From JBFXCS01 sp050181915 (GTDB taxonomy: Bacteria > Actinomycetota > Thermoleophilia > Miltoncostaeales > Miltoncostaeaceae), in NCBI GenBank assembly GCA_050181915.1, contig JBFXCS010000002.1, positions 372,001-436,000 of the forward strand: a stretch of DNA of 64,000 nucleotides. Reading direction: 5' to 3'. The notes below the pieces were generated by a model. It had not been told where the DNA came from, searched no databases, and worked only from the letters and a program-made list of their open reading frames with translations. The position numbers and the translations under genes are program-made. Shown one piece after another: positions 37,051-46,134 of the stretch. How positions within the stretch are numbered: position 1 is the first letter of the stretch; each line of letters starts with the position of its first letter.

Positions 37051-37935
37051 TCAGGCGTCACCGCCCACGACGACGCGCAGGGCGCCGGGGCGCGAGCGGA
37101 AGACGAGCGGCCCCGCCGCCTCCCTCACCTCGCCGTCGTGGGCCAGCTTCGTGCCCGCTGGCACCTCGACCGTCACCTCGGTGCAGGTCCACCGCCTGAG
37201 CCAGCCGCCGCGCCGGGCCGACCCGGTGGCGACGCGCCACAGAGCCGCGAGCAGCGCCGCATGGGAACGCGCCGGCAGCACCCGCACGTCGAGGAGCCCC
37301 TCCTGCAGCGACCGCCGGCCGCCCATCCCGAGCCCCTCGTAGACGTCGTTGCCGACGAAGAGCAGGTAGACCCGCTCCGGACGCCCGTCCACGGTGATCG
37401 AGAGCTTCGGCGCAGCGCGCAGCACGCGCAGGCAGGCGATGAGCAGGGCGAGCCGCTTCGGCATGCGCCCCTCCAGGCGCTCGCGCCGATCGACGATCTC
37501 GCCGTACACCCCGACGGAGGCGTTGTTCACGAACACCCGCCCGCTCACCTCGGCCACGTCCACCCGGGCGACCCGGCCGGCGTCGAGCGCCCGCCGTCCC
37601 GCCTCGACGGTCTCGACGCCGAGCTCGCGAGAGAAGTGGTTGAGGGTGCCGCCGGGGAGCGCCAGCAGCACCCGGTCGCGCTCCACCGCGACGCCCGCCG
37701 CGCAGCCCACCGAGCCGTCGCCGCCCGCCATCCCGAGGACCGCGGCCCCCTCGTCGGCCAGCTCCCCCATCACGCGCTCCAGGTCCTCGCCGTCGCGCAG
37801 CTCGCGCACGCGCAGATCCCCGGCGTCGAGGTCGCCGGCGCTGCCCGACGACGGGTTCACCACCACCACGGCGGGCCGCAGGGCGGCCGGGTCGGTCCCC
37901 TCCTCCAGCGCGATCGTGGGCCGGGCCTCCCCCAT
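37051..37935 (-). CDS. Diacylglycerol kinase-family lipid kinase
   Basis: A 294-aa protein with the DAGK catalytic fold: VVVNPSSGSAGD near the N-terminus, MAGGDGSVG (the GGDG nucleotide motif), ALPGGTLNHFSRELG, and a C-terminal beta-sandwich with VGNDVYEGLGMGGRRSLQEG. It phosphorylates a lipid such as diacylglycerol or a related alcohol, at the membrane. Length is normal for bacterial YegS/DgkB-type enzymes. It lies 16 bp after the haem peroxidase stop on the same strand. Confidence 0.9.
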   Translation of the reverse strand: MGEARPTIALEEGTDPAALRPAVVVVNPSSGSAGDLDAGDLRVRELRDGEDLERVMGELADEGAAVLGMAGGDGSVGCAAGVAVERDRVLLALPGGTLNHFSRELGVETVEAGRRALDAGRVARVDVAEVSGRVFVNNASVGVYGEIVDRRERLEGRMPKRLALLIACLRVLRAAPKLSITVDGRPERVYLLFVGNDVYEGLGMGGRRSLQEGLLDVRVLPARSHAALLAALWRVATGSARRGGWLRRWTCTEVTVEVPAGTKLAHDGEVREAAGPLVFRSRPGALRVVVGGDA

Positions 37936-37951
37936 CCGCCCAGCCTACGGG

Positions 37952-39520
37952 TCAGCCCAGGGGGTTGAGCAGCTCCGCCCTGCCCTCGAAGGCGAACAGC
38001 AGCAGATCGACCATGCGGAAGGTCTCCGGATCGGGCCCCAGCGTGGGCCGCCACGCCGGGTCGCGGACGATCGATATCTCGCTGCCCTCCATCGCCCGGT
38101 GGAAGGTCTCGGCCACCAGGCGACCGCCCACGCCCGTGAGGCGCGGCGACGCGTTCCACTCGGCCTCGCGCAGCACGTAGAACCACAGCGGCGTGTCGCG
38201 CGTCAGCGCCTGGCGCTGGGCCTGGTTGAGGGCGCCGAGATCCGCGCCGTCGCGGCCGCGCAGGATCCTCTGCGGCGTGAGGGTCGCGATCGGCAGGCCC
38301 GCGCGGCGCATCAGCGCCGCCATCTGCTGACCTGTCGCCAGCTGCAGCATGCGGGCGCGCGTGAGGTTGCGGAACGCCAGGTTGTGGCGGATCGCCGCCC
38401 CGTCCGGGCCGCCCAGGCTGTCGTCGGGCAGGAACGCGAGGGGGTCGGCCAGCAGCGTGTCGATGCGCCGGGCGAAGTTCAGCTTCAGCTTCCCGCCCAC
38501 CAGCGGCCGCAGGTCGGGCCGGCCCGCCTCGCGGAAGTCGTAGAGGCGGCGGAAGTCGGCGATCCAGTTGGTCGGCAGGCGCGGGTCGCCGCCCAGGCCG
38601 CCGCTGGTGCCCGAGAACTCGAAGAGCAGGTCGATGGAGCCCGCCCCGTCGTCGAACACGCGGTTCCAGTCGTAGGCCGCCCGCACCATGCTGTGGCCCA
38701 TGCGGTAGGCGGCGACCGAGAACTCGATCGGCATGGTCGGCGTCGTGCCCGGCGCGGCGCCCGGCTCCACGATCCTGCGGCCGGCGGAGAACACGCCCGC
38801 GACCTGCTGCGGGTTGACGACGCGCGGCAGGAAGTCGGTCTTCAGCATCCACTGGTAGTGGCGCACCACCGTGTCCCGGGCGCGCGCGAACACCTCGGCC
38901 TGGGGCACCCCGTCGGCCAGCAGCACCTCCACGACGCGGTTGTGGAAGCGGATGAAGGCCAGGTGCGTCTGGGCGACGACCAGGTTCTCGTCGTTGCGCG
39001 GGTCGGGGATGACCGCCGTGCGGTCGGGCCGGCGCGGCAGGTCGAAGCCCCTCTGCACCCTGTTCGCGATGCCGTCGTTCGGGAACGACGCGACGGTGTC
39101 GCCGGTCTTCAGGCGCAGCTTGCCGGAGCGGTAGAACTCCGGGGTCATCGCCGGCCCGAGGCCGTACAGCGAGTCGAGGTCGAGGCTCGGCGAGCGCCCC
39201 TGCACGAGGTCGGCCACCGGCACGGACGCGTCGTCGCGCAGGCGGCTGCGGTCGAAGGTGAGGTCGTGGTCGACGAACTGGCCGAGGTAGGTGTAGCCCG
39301 CCGGGATCTTCGAATCCCTCTTGCCGGCGTCGCGGGTCATGGCCACGGCGATCCGCCGCCGCGCCGGATCGCCGAGCTGGCGCCCCTTCGGCCCGATGCG
39401 GGAGAAGCGGAAGGCGTGGAGGTCCACGTCCATCGCCACCTGCGCGCCGGGGGTCACCTCGGCGCCGTCCACCATCCCCTCGCCCACGATGTAGTACGCG
39501 TCCCGCCTGTGTCGCTCCAT
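37952..39520 (-). CDS. Animal-type haem peroxidase
   Basis: A 522-aa member of the animal haem-dependent peroxidase superfamily (peroxidase-cyclooxygenase). The distal histidine region is YLGQFVDHDLTFDRSRL, the proximal histidine region AYRMGHSMVRAAYDW, and LPRVVNPQQV and a later LPDDSLGG block are in the usual order. It would use H2O2 to oxidise halides, lipids or phenols. No signal peptide is visible. ATG at 39520 gives a plausible N-terminus. Related bacterial peroxidases are scattered, so transfer is possible. Confidence 0.85.
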   Translation of the reverse strand: MERHRRDAYYIVGEGMVDGAEVTPGAQVAMDVDLHAFRFSRIGPKGRQLGDPARRRIAVAMTRDAGKRDSKIPAGYTYLGQFVDHDLTFDRSRLRDDASVPVADLVQGRSPSLDLDSLYGLGPAMTPEFYRSGKLRLKTGDTVASFPNDGIANRVQRGFDLPRRPDRTAVIPDPRNDENLVVAQTHLAFIRFHNRVVEVLLADGVPQAEVFARARDTVVRHYQWMLKTDFLPRVVNPQQVAGVFSAGRRIVEPGAAPGTTPTMPIEFSVAAYRMGHSMVRAAYDWNRVFDDGAGSIDLLFEFSGTSGGLGGDPRLPTNWIADFRRLYDFREAGRPDLRPLVGGKLKLNFARRIDTLLADPLAFLPDDSLGGPDGAAIRHNLAFRNLTRARMLQLATGQQMAALMRRAGLPIATLTPQRILRGRDGADLGALNQAQRQALTRDTPLWFYVLREAEWNASPRLTGVGGRLVAETFHRAMEGSEISIVRDPAWRPTLGPDPETFRMVDLLLFAFEGRAELLNPLG

Positions 39521-39592
39521 CGCACGCCCCCGCCGACGATGCCGTGGCGCGACCATACGACGGACGGGTTACCGGCCGATTACCCTCACCGG

Positions 39593-40405
39593 GTGACCGG
39601 CGCCCCCGATCTCGGCGGTTTCTCCGCGGTCGACCGCTCCGCCGACCCGGCGGGCTACGCCGCCTACCTCGACGGCGTCCGCGCCGTCGGCGCCGTCGGG
39701 GCCTGGAAGGAGCGCAGCTTCGCGCTGCTGGAGCCCCGGCCGGGCGCCGTGATCGTCGATGCCGGCTGCGGCACGGGCGAGGACGTCGCCGCCCTGGCCC
39801 GGCTGGTCGCGCCGGGCGGCAGGGCGATCGGCGTCGACGCCAGCGAGGAGATGATCGCCCGCGCCCGCGAGCGCAACGGGGTTCCCGGCGCCCGGTTCGT
39901 GGTCGCCTCCGCGACGGCCCTCGGCCTGCCGGACGCCGCGGCCGACGGCGTCCGCGCCGAGCGCCTCCTGCAGCACCTCGACGACCCCGCCGCGGCGGTG
40001 CGCGAGATGGCGCGCGTGCTGCGCCCCGGTGGCGTCGCGGTGGTCGCCGACGGCGACTGGGATTCGCTGGTGATCGACGCCGAGGACCTGGAGGCCGCCC
40101 GCGCCCTGGCGGACGCCGCGGCCGGGAGCGTCCGCTCGCCGGCGGTGGGGCGGGGGCTGCGCCGCATGATGCGCGACGCGGGGCTGGCCGATGTGGAGGT
40201 GCTGGCCCGCACCCTGGTGGTCACCGATCTGGCCACCGCCGACCTGCTGTTCGGCCTGCCGCGGGCGCTCGAGGCCGCGGTCGCGGCGGGGGCGCTCGAC
40301 GCCGAGCGGGCGGCCCGGCTGCGGGCCGGCCTGCGGCGCGACGACGCCGCCGGCCGTCACCTGGTGGCGATGACCTCCTTCATGGCGCGGGGCCGGGCCC
40401 GCTGA
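39593..40405 (+). CDS. SAM-dependent class I methyltransferase
   Basis: A 270-aa methyltransferase. Motif I is VIVDAGCGTGEDVAALAR, the acidic ribose-binding residue is in AIGVDASEEMI, and the post-motifs include RAERLLQHLDDPAAAVREMA and RVLRPGGVAVVADGD, as in UbiE/Coq5-like enzymes. The substrate is unknown. GTG start preceded by CACCGG; no strong ribosome site. It ends 7 bp before the convergent ABC ATPase stop. Confidence 0.9.
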   Translation: MTGAPDLGGFSAVDRSADPAGYAAYLDGVRAVGAVGAWKERSFALLEPRPGAVIVDAGCGTGEDVAALARLVAPGGRAIGVDASEEMIARARERNGVPGARFVVASATALGLPDAAADGVRAERLLQHLDDPAAAVREMARVLRPGGVAVVADGDWDSLVIDAEDLEAARALADAAAGSVRSPAVGRGLRRMMRDAGLADVEVLARTLVVTDLATADLLFGLPRALEAAVAAGALDAERAARLRAGLRRDDAAGRHLVAMTSFMARGRAR

Positions 40406-40412
40406 CGGCCGA

Positions 40413-41513
40413 TCAGGCCAGTCGCGCCCCGTCGTCGGGGTGGAAGACGTGGACGGCGCCGGGCCGGGGGCGAACCCGGATGACGTCGCCCGAGCGCAGC
40501 GCCGCGCGCCCGTCGAGGCGCACCACCACGTGGCTGGCCGTGGCGGTGAGCTCCTCGCCCGGCAGGTGGCCGTACACGTAGACGTCGGCGCCGAGCTCCT
40601 CCACCACGTCGACCGTCACCGGGATCCCCTCGTCGTCCTCTCCCACCGGGTCGAGGGCCTCCGGCCGGATCCCCAGGAGCACGCTCTCGAGACCGAGCGC
40701 GGCGACCCGCTCGCGCACCGCCCGCTCCAACGGCACCGTCAGCCCGCCGAGGACCGCCCCCTCGCCGTCGAGGGGCGCCTCGCGCAGGTTCATCGACGGC
40801 GACCCGATGAAGCCCGCGACGAAGGCGTTGCGCGGGGCGTCGTAGATGCGCCGCGGGGTGTCGACCTGCTGGAGCACCCCGTCGCGCAGCACGGCCACGC
40901 GGTGCCCCATGGTCATCGCCTCCACCTGGTCGTGGGTGACGTACAGGGTGGTGGTGCCGAGTCGCGCCTGCAGGGCCGCGATGTTCGCCCGGGTCTCGAC
41001 CCGCAGCTGGGCGTCGAGGTTCGACAGCGGCTCGTCCATCAGGAACACCGCCGGCTCGCGGACGATGGCGCGCCCCATCGCCACCCGCTGGCGCTGTCCG
41101 CCCGAGAGCGCGCGGGGGCGCCGATCGAGCAGCGGCTCCAGGTCGAGGAGCCTCGCCGCCTCCGCCACGCGCCTCTGGCGCTCTCCGGATGACACCCCCC
41201 GCCTCTTCAGCGCGAAGCCCAGGTTGTCCGCCACCGACATGTGCGGGTACAGGGCGTAGGTCTGGAACACCATCGCGATGTCGCGGTCCTTCGGGGAGGT
41301 CCGGGACACGTCGTCGCCGCCGATCAGCACGCGCCCCTCGTCCACGTCCTCCAGGCCGGCGACCATGCGCAGCGCCGTCGACTTGCCCGAGCCGGACGGG
41401 CCCACGAGCACCACGAACTCACCGTCGGCGACGTCGAGGTTGAGCCCGTCGACCGCCGGGGCGGGGGTGCCCGAGTAGTGGCGCGTCGCCCGCTCGTAGG
41501 TCACGTCGGCCAT
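40413..41513 (-). CDS. ABC transporter ATP-binding protein, sugar (MsmK/UgpC) type
   Basis: A 366-aa ATPase. Walker A is VGPSGSGKSTA, Q-loop MVFQTYALYPHM, signature LSGGQRQRVAMG, Walker B VFLMDEPLSNLD, and the C-terminal TOBE/MalK-like regulatory domain (about 240-360, ending VHVFHPDDGA). This architecture is typical of CUT1 carbohydrate importers. It is the last gene of the seven-gene operon, 16 bp after the second flavoenzyme, and energises the two permeases encoded upstream. Confidence 0.93.
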   Translation of the reverse strand: MADVTYERATRHYSGTPAPAVDGLNLDVADGEFVVLVGPSGSGKSTALRMVAGLEDVDEGRVLIGGDDVSRTSPKDRDIAMVFQTYALYPHMSVADNLGFALKRRGVSSGERQRRVAEAARLLDLEPLLDRRPRALSGGQRQRVAMGRAIVREPAVFLMDEPLSNLDAQLRVETRANIAALQARLGTTTLYVTHDQVEAMTMGHRVAVLRDGVLQQVDTPRRIYDAPRNAFVAGFIGSPSMNLREAPLDGEGAVLGGLTVPLERAVRERVAALGLESVLLGIRPEALDPVGEDDEGIPVTVDVVEELGADVYVYGHLPGEELTATASHVVVRLDGRAALRSGDVIRVRPRPGAVHVFHPDDGARLA

Positions 41514-41529
41514 CGCGTCCGCCTCCGCG

Positions 41530-42732
41530 TCAGGTGTAGAGGGTGAACTCGGGAAGGCGCCCGTTGAGGTACCGCTCCCCCACCTCCCGCCGCTTGTAGG
41601 CGACCGGATCGTGGAGGGTGTGGGTGCGGACGTTGCGCCAGAAGCGGTCGAGGCCGTACGAGCTGGCCGTGGAGCGGGCGCCAGTGAACTCGAAGATGCG
41701 CGAGGTGACGTCGAGCGACACCTCCGTGGAGACCACCTTGAGCTGGGCCACGTCGACCGCCAGGTCGCCGCGCTCCCGCCAGGTGAGCGCGGCGCCGCGG
41801 GCGTCCGCCTCGGCCAGGCCGGCGGCGACGCGGTCGGCGAGGGCGGCGACCGCCGCGACGCGGGCCACCAGCCCGCCGTAGCCCTCCAGCACGTGCGGCT
41901 CCTGCGTCGCGGCCGGGGCGGTGCCCAGCACCCACGGCCGGGCGCGCTCGCGCGTGTAGTCGCGGGCCGCGGCGAGCGCCCCCTCGGCGACGCCCAGGTA
42001 GAGGTGCCCGAACACCGCCTGGATCGCCGGGGTGATGAGCGACGCCCGGGGGGTCACCGCCTCGGGCGCCAGCGAGGCGAGCACCCGGTCGGCCGGCACG
42101 TCGACGTCGTGGAAGGCGACGCTGCCGCTGGCCGACAGGCGCTGGCCCAGGTTGTCCCAGTCGCCCCCGAGCTCGATGCCCGCCTGGCCGCGCAGCACCG
42201 CCACCAGCAGCGGCTCGCCGGTGGTCGACACCGCCCCCGTCGCGACGATCGCGTCGCCCACGCTGGCGCCGGTCGAGAAGGCCTTGCGCCCCGACAGGCG
42301 GTAGCCGTCCCCGTGGGGCGCCAGGGCGAGGTCCGGGTCGATCGGATTGACGGCGTCGCCCCACAGCCACTGCTCCCGGGCGCTGCGGGCGAGCAGCTCC
42401 GCCCGGGCGTCCGCCGAGCCCGTCCACCACAGGTTCACCAGGTTGACGTAGTGGTAGCCGATCAGCTGGCCGATCGAGCCGTCGGCGCGCGATACCTCCC
42501 GCACCACGGCGAGGGCGGTGCGCCACGTCTGGCCGGCGCCGCCGTGCTCGGCGGGGATCAGCAGCGCGGGCAGGCCGGCCTCCCGCAGCAGCCCGGCCTC
42601 GGCGAACGGCTCGGCGTTGGCGCGGTCGCGCTCCAGGGCGTCGCGGGCGAGCACCGCCGCCACCTCGCGGGCGCGGTCCACCCAGTGCCCGTGCGCGTCG
42701 GTGGCGGCGGTCGGTGTCGAGGCGGTGGTCAC
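41530..42732 (-). CDS. Acyl-CoA dehydrogenase-fold flavoenzyme (SfnB/DszC type), copy 2
   Basis: A 400-aa protein with acyl-CoA dehydrogenase fold: an N-terminal helical domain (LLIPAEHGGAGQTWRTALAV), the middle beta domain (YRLSGRKAFSTGASVGDAIV, NLGQRLSASGSVAFHDVDVP) and a C-terminal bundle ending FWRNVRTHTLHDPVAYKRRE. The RNxRTHTLHDP ending marks the group of FMNH2-using monooxygenase-like enzymes (DszC, SfnB) instead of true dehydrogenases. GTG start. It is similar in layout to the neighbouring gene, so the two are likely distant duplicates. Confidence 0.85.
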   Translation of the reverse strand: MTTASTPTAATDAHGHWVDRAREVAAVLARDALERDRANAEPFAEAGLLREAGLPALLIPAEHGGAGQTWRTALAVVREVSRADGSIGQLIGYHYVNLVNLWWTGSADARAELLARSAREQWLWGDAVNPIDPDLALAPHGDGYRLSGRKAFSTGASVGDAIVATGAVSTTGEPLLVAVLRGQAGIELGGDWDNLGQRLSASGSVAFHDVDVPADRVLASLAPEAVTPRASLITPAIQAVFGHLYLGVAEGALAAARDYTRERARPWVLGTAPAATQEPHVLEGYGGLVARVAAVAALADRVAAGLAEADARGAALTWRERGDLAVDVAQLKVVSTEVSLDVTSRIFEFTGARSTASSYGLDRFWRNVRTHTLHDPVAYKRREVGERYLNGRLPEFTLYT

Positions 42733-42749
42733 TGCGGGCTCCCGGTCGG

Positions 42750-43928
42750 TCAGACGATCCCGTTGGCGGGCGGCGGCGTCCCGCTCAGCTCCCAGGCGCC
42801 GAGGTGGCGCACCTTCCAGCGCCGCGGGTCGTGCAGGGTGTGGGTGCGCGCGTTGCGCCAGTGGCGGTGCAGGTTGAGCGCATCCGCCGCGGCCCGGGTG
42901 CCGACGAGGGCGAACACGTCGCCGGCCACGCTCACGGCGGCCGTGTCGGCGGCGGCGCGGGCGGCGGCGACGGCGGCCGACGCCTCCGCGGCGCTGCGCT
43001 CGTCGAGGCTCTGGCGGGCGGCGTCGATCGCCTCGCCGGCCTCGCGCACCAGCGCCCGGGCGGCGCGGACGCGCAGCGCCAGCTCGCCGAACTCCTGGAC
43101 GACGGCCGGCTCGTCGGCCGCGCTCTCCACCTCGGCCTCCCACCAGGGCCGGGCGAGCTCGCGCACCAGCCGCCCGCCGTCGCGCAGCGCGGCGACGGCG
43201 ATGCCCGCGTCGATCGCGGCGTGCATGTAGTTGCCGAAGGCGCCGAAGGTCTCGGGCCCCTCGAAGATGCGGTGCACCGGCACCACGTGGTCCTCGGGCA
43301 CCTCGACGGCGTCGAAGCGCACGGTGCCGCTGCCGGTGGTGCGCTGCCCCATGCCGTCCCAGTCGTCCACCCGCGTCACGCCGGGCGCGTCGGCGGGCAC
43401 GAAGGCCGCGTGCAGCAGCCCCCGCTCGTCGTTGGCGTAGATGGGGATCCACTGCGCGAACAGGGAGCCGGTGGCGTAGTGCTTGGCGCCGTCGATCACG
43501 CGGCCGCCGGGCGTCCTGCGAAAGCCGATCCCGAAGTCGAGGGCGGTTCGGCCGCCGCGCTCCGAGATCGCGTTGCCGAACCAGCGGCCGGCCAGGATCT
43601 CGCCGTGGAAGAAGCCCCGCTGATCCGCGGTGCCCGCGTGGCGGAGCACGTCGACGAAGAAGAAGTGGTTCTGGGGGATCTGGCCGACGCTCGCGTCGCC
43701 CGCCGACAGCTCCACCAGCACCTCCCCCACGGTCCGCGCCCCGGCGCCGGGCCCCCCGCTCTCGGGGGGCACCGTGATGGCCAGCAGGCCGGCCCGCGCC
43801 AGGGAGGCGACCTCGTCGCGCGGCAGGATCCGCCGGCGGTCGCGCTCCGCGTCGCCGCGCGCGAGGTCCTCCGCGATCCGCGCGGCCTCGGCGATCGCCT
43901 CCGCGTCGCCCAGGACGGGGACGGTCAC
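42750..43928 (-). CDS. Acyl-CoA dehydrogenase-fold flavoenzyme (SfnB/DszC type), copy 1
   Basis: A 392-aa homologue of the downstream flavoenzyme, with LLAITVPPESGGPGAGART, GQIPQNHFFFVDVLR, WDGMGQRTTGSGTVRFDAVE and the ending HWRNARTHTLHDPRRWKVRH. That ending and the RWK-x-GxWxL tail resemble SfnB, linked to sulfone and dimethylsulfide-derived sulfur use. It probably oxygenates the imported substrate with reduced flavin. The GTG start overlaps the stop of the LLM monooxygenase gene (GTGA). No flavin reductase is found in the operon. Confidence 0.86.
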   Translation of the reverse strand: MTVPVLGDAEAIAEAARIAEDLARGDAERDRRRILPRDEVASLARAGLLAITVPPESGGPGAGARTVGEVLVELSAGDASVGQIPQNHFFFVDVLRHAGTADQRGFFHGEILAGRWFGNAISERGGRTALDFGIGFRRTPGGRVIDGAKHYATGSLFAQWIPIYANDERGLLHAAFVPADAPGVTRVDDWDGMGQRTTGSGTVRFDAVEVPEDHVVPVHRIFEGPETFGAFGNYMHAAIDAGIAVAALRDGGRLVRELARPWWEAEVESAADEPAVVQEFGELALRVRAARALVREAGEAIDAARQSLDERSAAEASAAVAAARAAADTAAVSVAGDVFALVGTRAAADALNLHRHWRNARTHTLHDPRRWKVRHLGAWELSGTPPPANGIV

Positions 43929-45310
43929 CGCGGTGCCCACGCCGGTTCCTGCCGGTGGCGGGCCCCGGGGTGGTCGTCGCGCAGGCGGGTGACGCCCGCT
44001 CCGCTGAGCGACTCGCGCAGGGTGGTGCCCTCGTACTCCACGCGCGCCCGGCCGCGGCGCTGCAGCTCGGGCACCAGGTGCTCGACGAGGTCCTCGAAGG
44101 TGCCCGGCGTGATGGCGTAGGCGAGGTTGAAGCCGTCGATGTCGGCCTCCTCCACCCAGCGCTCCATCTCGTCGGCGACCGTCGCGGGCGAGCCCACGAC
44201 CACGGGGCCCATCCCGCCGATGCTGACCCAGCGGGCGATCTCCCGCGGCGTCCACTCCCTGCCGGGATCGGCGGTGGAGAAGGCGGCCACGGCGCTGCGC
44301 ACCGCCTCGGTCTCGATGTAGCGCAGCGGCTGGTCGGGGTCGTAGCCGGAGAGGTCGATGCCGCTCCAGCCGCCGTACAGCGCGAGCGCCCCGTCGAGGC
44401 TGGCGTAGCGCAGGTAGTCGCGGTGCTTGGCCTGCGCCTCCTCGTCGGTGGGGGCCGTGATGACGGTCATGAGGGCGAAGATCTTGATGCCGCGCGGATC
44501 GCGTCCCTGCCGCTCGGCCTCCCGGCGCACCTGGTCGACCGCCGGGCGCATCACCTCCGGCCGGGTGCCGGTGTTGAAGATCGCCTCGGCGTGGCGCGCG
44601 GCGAAGGCGGTGCCCCGGGGCGACGCGCCGGCCTGGAAGAGCGCGGGCGTCCGCTGCGGCGACGGCTCGCACAGGAACGCCCCGGGCACGTCGAAGAAGC
44701 GGCCGTGGAAGGCGATGTCGTGGACCCGCCCGGGGTCGGCGAAGACGCCGCGCTCGCGGTCGCGCACCACCGCGCCCTCCTCCCACGAGCCCTCCCACAG
44801 GCGGTAGCAGACCTCCAGGAACTCCTCCGCCACCTCGTACCGCTGGTCGTGGCCCACCTGGGTGTCGAGGCCGAGGTTGCGGGCCGCGCTCTCCAGGTAG
44901 GAGGTGACGATGTTCCAGCCGACGCGCCCCTTGGTGAGGTGGTCGAGCGTGGTGAGCCTGCGCGCCAGCAGGTACGGCTTCTCGTAGGTGGACGAGACCG
45001 TCACGGCGAAGCCCAGGTGCGACGTGGCGGCGCCCATCGCCGACACCAGCATCAGCGGGTCGTTCACCGGGATCTGGGCGGCGTCGGCGACGGCCGCCTC
45101 CCGCCCCCCGCCGTACACGTCGTACACGCCCACGACGTCGGCGATGAAGACGCTGTCGAACCGGCCCCGCTCGAGCAGCCGCGCGAGGTCGGTCCAGTAC
45201 TCGATGTCCGTGTACCGGTGGGACCGGTCGAGGGGGTGGCGCCACAGGCCGGGCGCCTGGTGTCCCACGCAGTTCATGTCGAACGCGTTGAGGTGGATGA
45301 TCCCGCTCAT
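43925..45310 (-). CDS. LLM-class FMN-dependent monooxygenase (NtaA/SnaA/DszA type)
   Basis: A 461-aa bacterial luciferase-like TIM barrel. Landmarks are HLNAFDMNCVGHQAPGLWRH, FDSVFIADVVGVYDVYGG, GRVGWNIVTSYLESAARNLG, RYEVAEEFLEVCYRLWEGSW and LFQAGASPRGTAFAARHAEA. This subfamily includes DszA, NtaA and SnaA, which oxidise sulfones, nitrilotriacetate and pristinamycin precursors. It sits directly after the permeases, overlapping by ATGA, so substrate import and oxidation are tightly linked. The exact substrate is not readable. Confidence 0.9.
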   Translation of the reverse strand: MSGIIHLNAFDMNCVGHQAPGLWRHPLDRSHRYTDIEYWTDLARLLERGRFDSVFIADVVGVYDVYGGGREAAVADAAQIPVNDPLMLVSAMGAATSHLGFAVTVSSTYEKPYLLARRLTTLDHLTKGRVGWNIVTSYLESAARNLGLDTQVGHDQRYEVAEEFLEVCYRLWEGSWEEGAVVRDRERGVFADPGRVHDIAFHGRFFDVPGAFLCEPSPQRTPALFQAGASPRGTAFAARHAEAIFNTGTRPEVMRPAVDQVRREAERQGRDPRGIKIFALMTVITAPTDEEAQAKHRDYLRYASLDGALALYGGWSGIDLSGYDPDQPLRYIETEAVRSAVAAFSTADPGREWTPREIARWVSIGGMGPVVVGSPATVADEMERWVEEADIDGFNLAYAITPGTFEDLVEHLVPELQRRGRARVEYEGTTLRESLSGAGVTRLRDDHPGARHRQEPAWAPR

Positions 45311-46134
45311 TTCACCGCCCCCGCCGAGAGACCGGACACCAGCCAGCGCTGCGCGCCGACGGCCAGGAGGTACATGGGCGCGATCGCGATGAGCGAGGCC
45401 GCGGCCTGCTGGCCGTACTGGACGGTGCGATCGCCCTGGAACAGCGATAGCCCCACGGTGACCGTCTGGCTGTCGGTGGTCTGGGAGAACGACACCGCGA
45501 ACAGGAACTCGTTGTAGGTGAGGAACAGGCAGATCAGGATCGCCGCGACCAGGCCGGGCGCGATCAGCGGGACCACGATGCGCAGCAGGATCCGCCCGGT
45601 GCCGAGCCCGTCGAGGGCGGCGGCCTCCTCCACCTCCACCGGCACGCGGCGGATGAAGCCGTCCAGCAGCCACACGGCGACCGGCACGTTGATGAAGCCG
45701 TTGATCAGGACCAGGCCGAGGACGCCGTTGAGCAGCCCCAGGTCGCGCCACAGGAAGAAGAGGGGCAGCATCGCCACCACCGGCGGGGCGCAGTACGCCG
45801 CCAGCAGGAAGGTGGCCAGGCGCGCGCCGTGCCGCCGGGAGCGGGCGGTGAAGTAGGCCGCCGGCACCGCCACCACGGCGGTGAGCAGGGACGCCCCGAT
45901 CGCCACGATCCACGAGTTGGCGAGCATCCGGTCGAGGGCGATGGTGTCGAAGGCCCTCGAGAAGTTCTCCCAGTACAGGCCGGGCGGCAGCCACGACCCG
46001 TTGAGGACGTCGTCGTTCTGCCTCAGCGAGATGGAGACCAGGTACAGCAGCGGCAGCGAGAGCAGGAACGTGACCGCCAGCAGGGCGACCCGGCTGCCGA
46101 CCGCGACGGCGAGGGGACGGCGGCGGCCGTTCAT
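45307..46134 (-). CDS. ABC transporter permease, CUT1 family (MalG-like)
   Basis: A 275-aa membrane protein with six hydrophobic segments. The EAA loop that contacts the ATPase is EVEEAAALDGLGTGRILLRI followed by VPLIAPGL. It resembles MalG/UgpE-type sugar importer permeases. It overlaps the upstream permease (ATGA region at 46131-46134) and the downstream monooxygenase. Substrate given by the whole operon is probably not an ordinary sugar. Confidence 0.92.
   Translation of the reverse strand: MNGRRRPLAVAVGSRVALLAVTFLLSLPLLYLVSISLRQNDDVLNGSWLPPGLYWENFSRAFDTIALDRMLANSWIVAIGASLLTAVVAVPAAYFTARSRRHGARLATFLLAAYCAPPVVAMLPLFFLWRDLGLLNGVLGLVLINGFINVPVAVWLLDGFIRRVPVEVEEAAALDGLGTGRILLRIVVPLIAPGLVAAILICLFLTYNEFLFAVSFSQTTDSQTVTVGLSLFQGDRTVQYGQQAAASLIAIAPMYLLAVGAQRWLVSGLSAGAVK

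Noticed and set aside
36690..37061. Minus-strand frame containing VAQSDRASVYETEGHRFESC
   Set aside because: This peptide is the well-known false translation of a tRNA gene, and it coincides with tRNA-Arg at 36931-37004.
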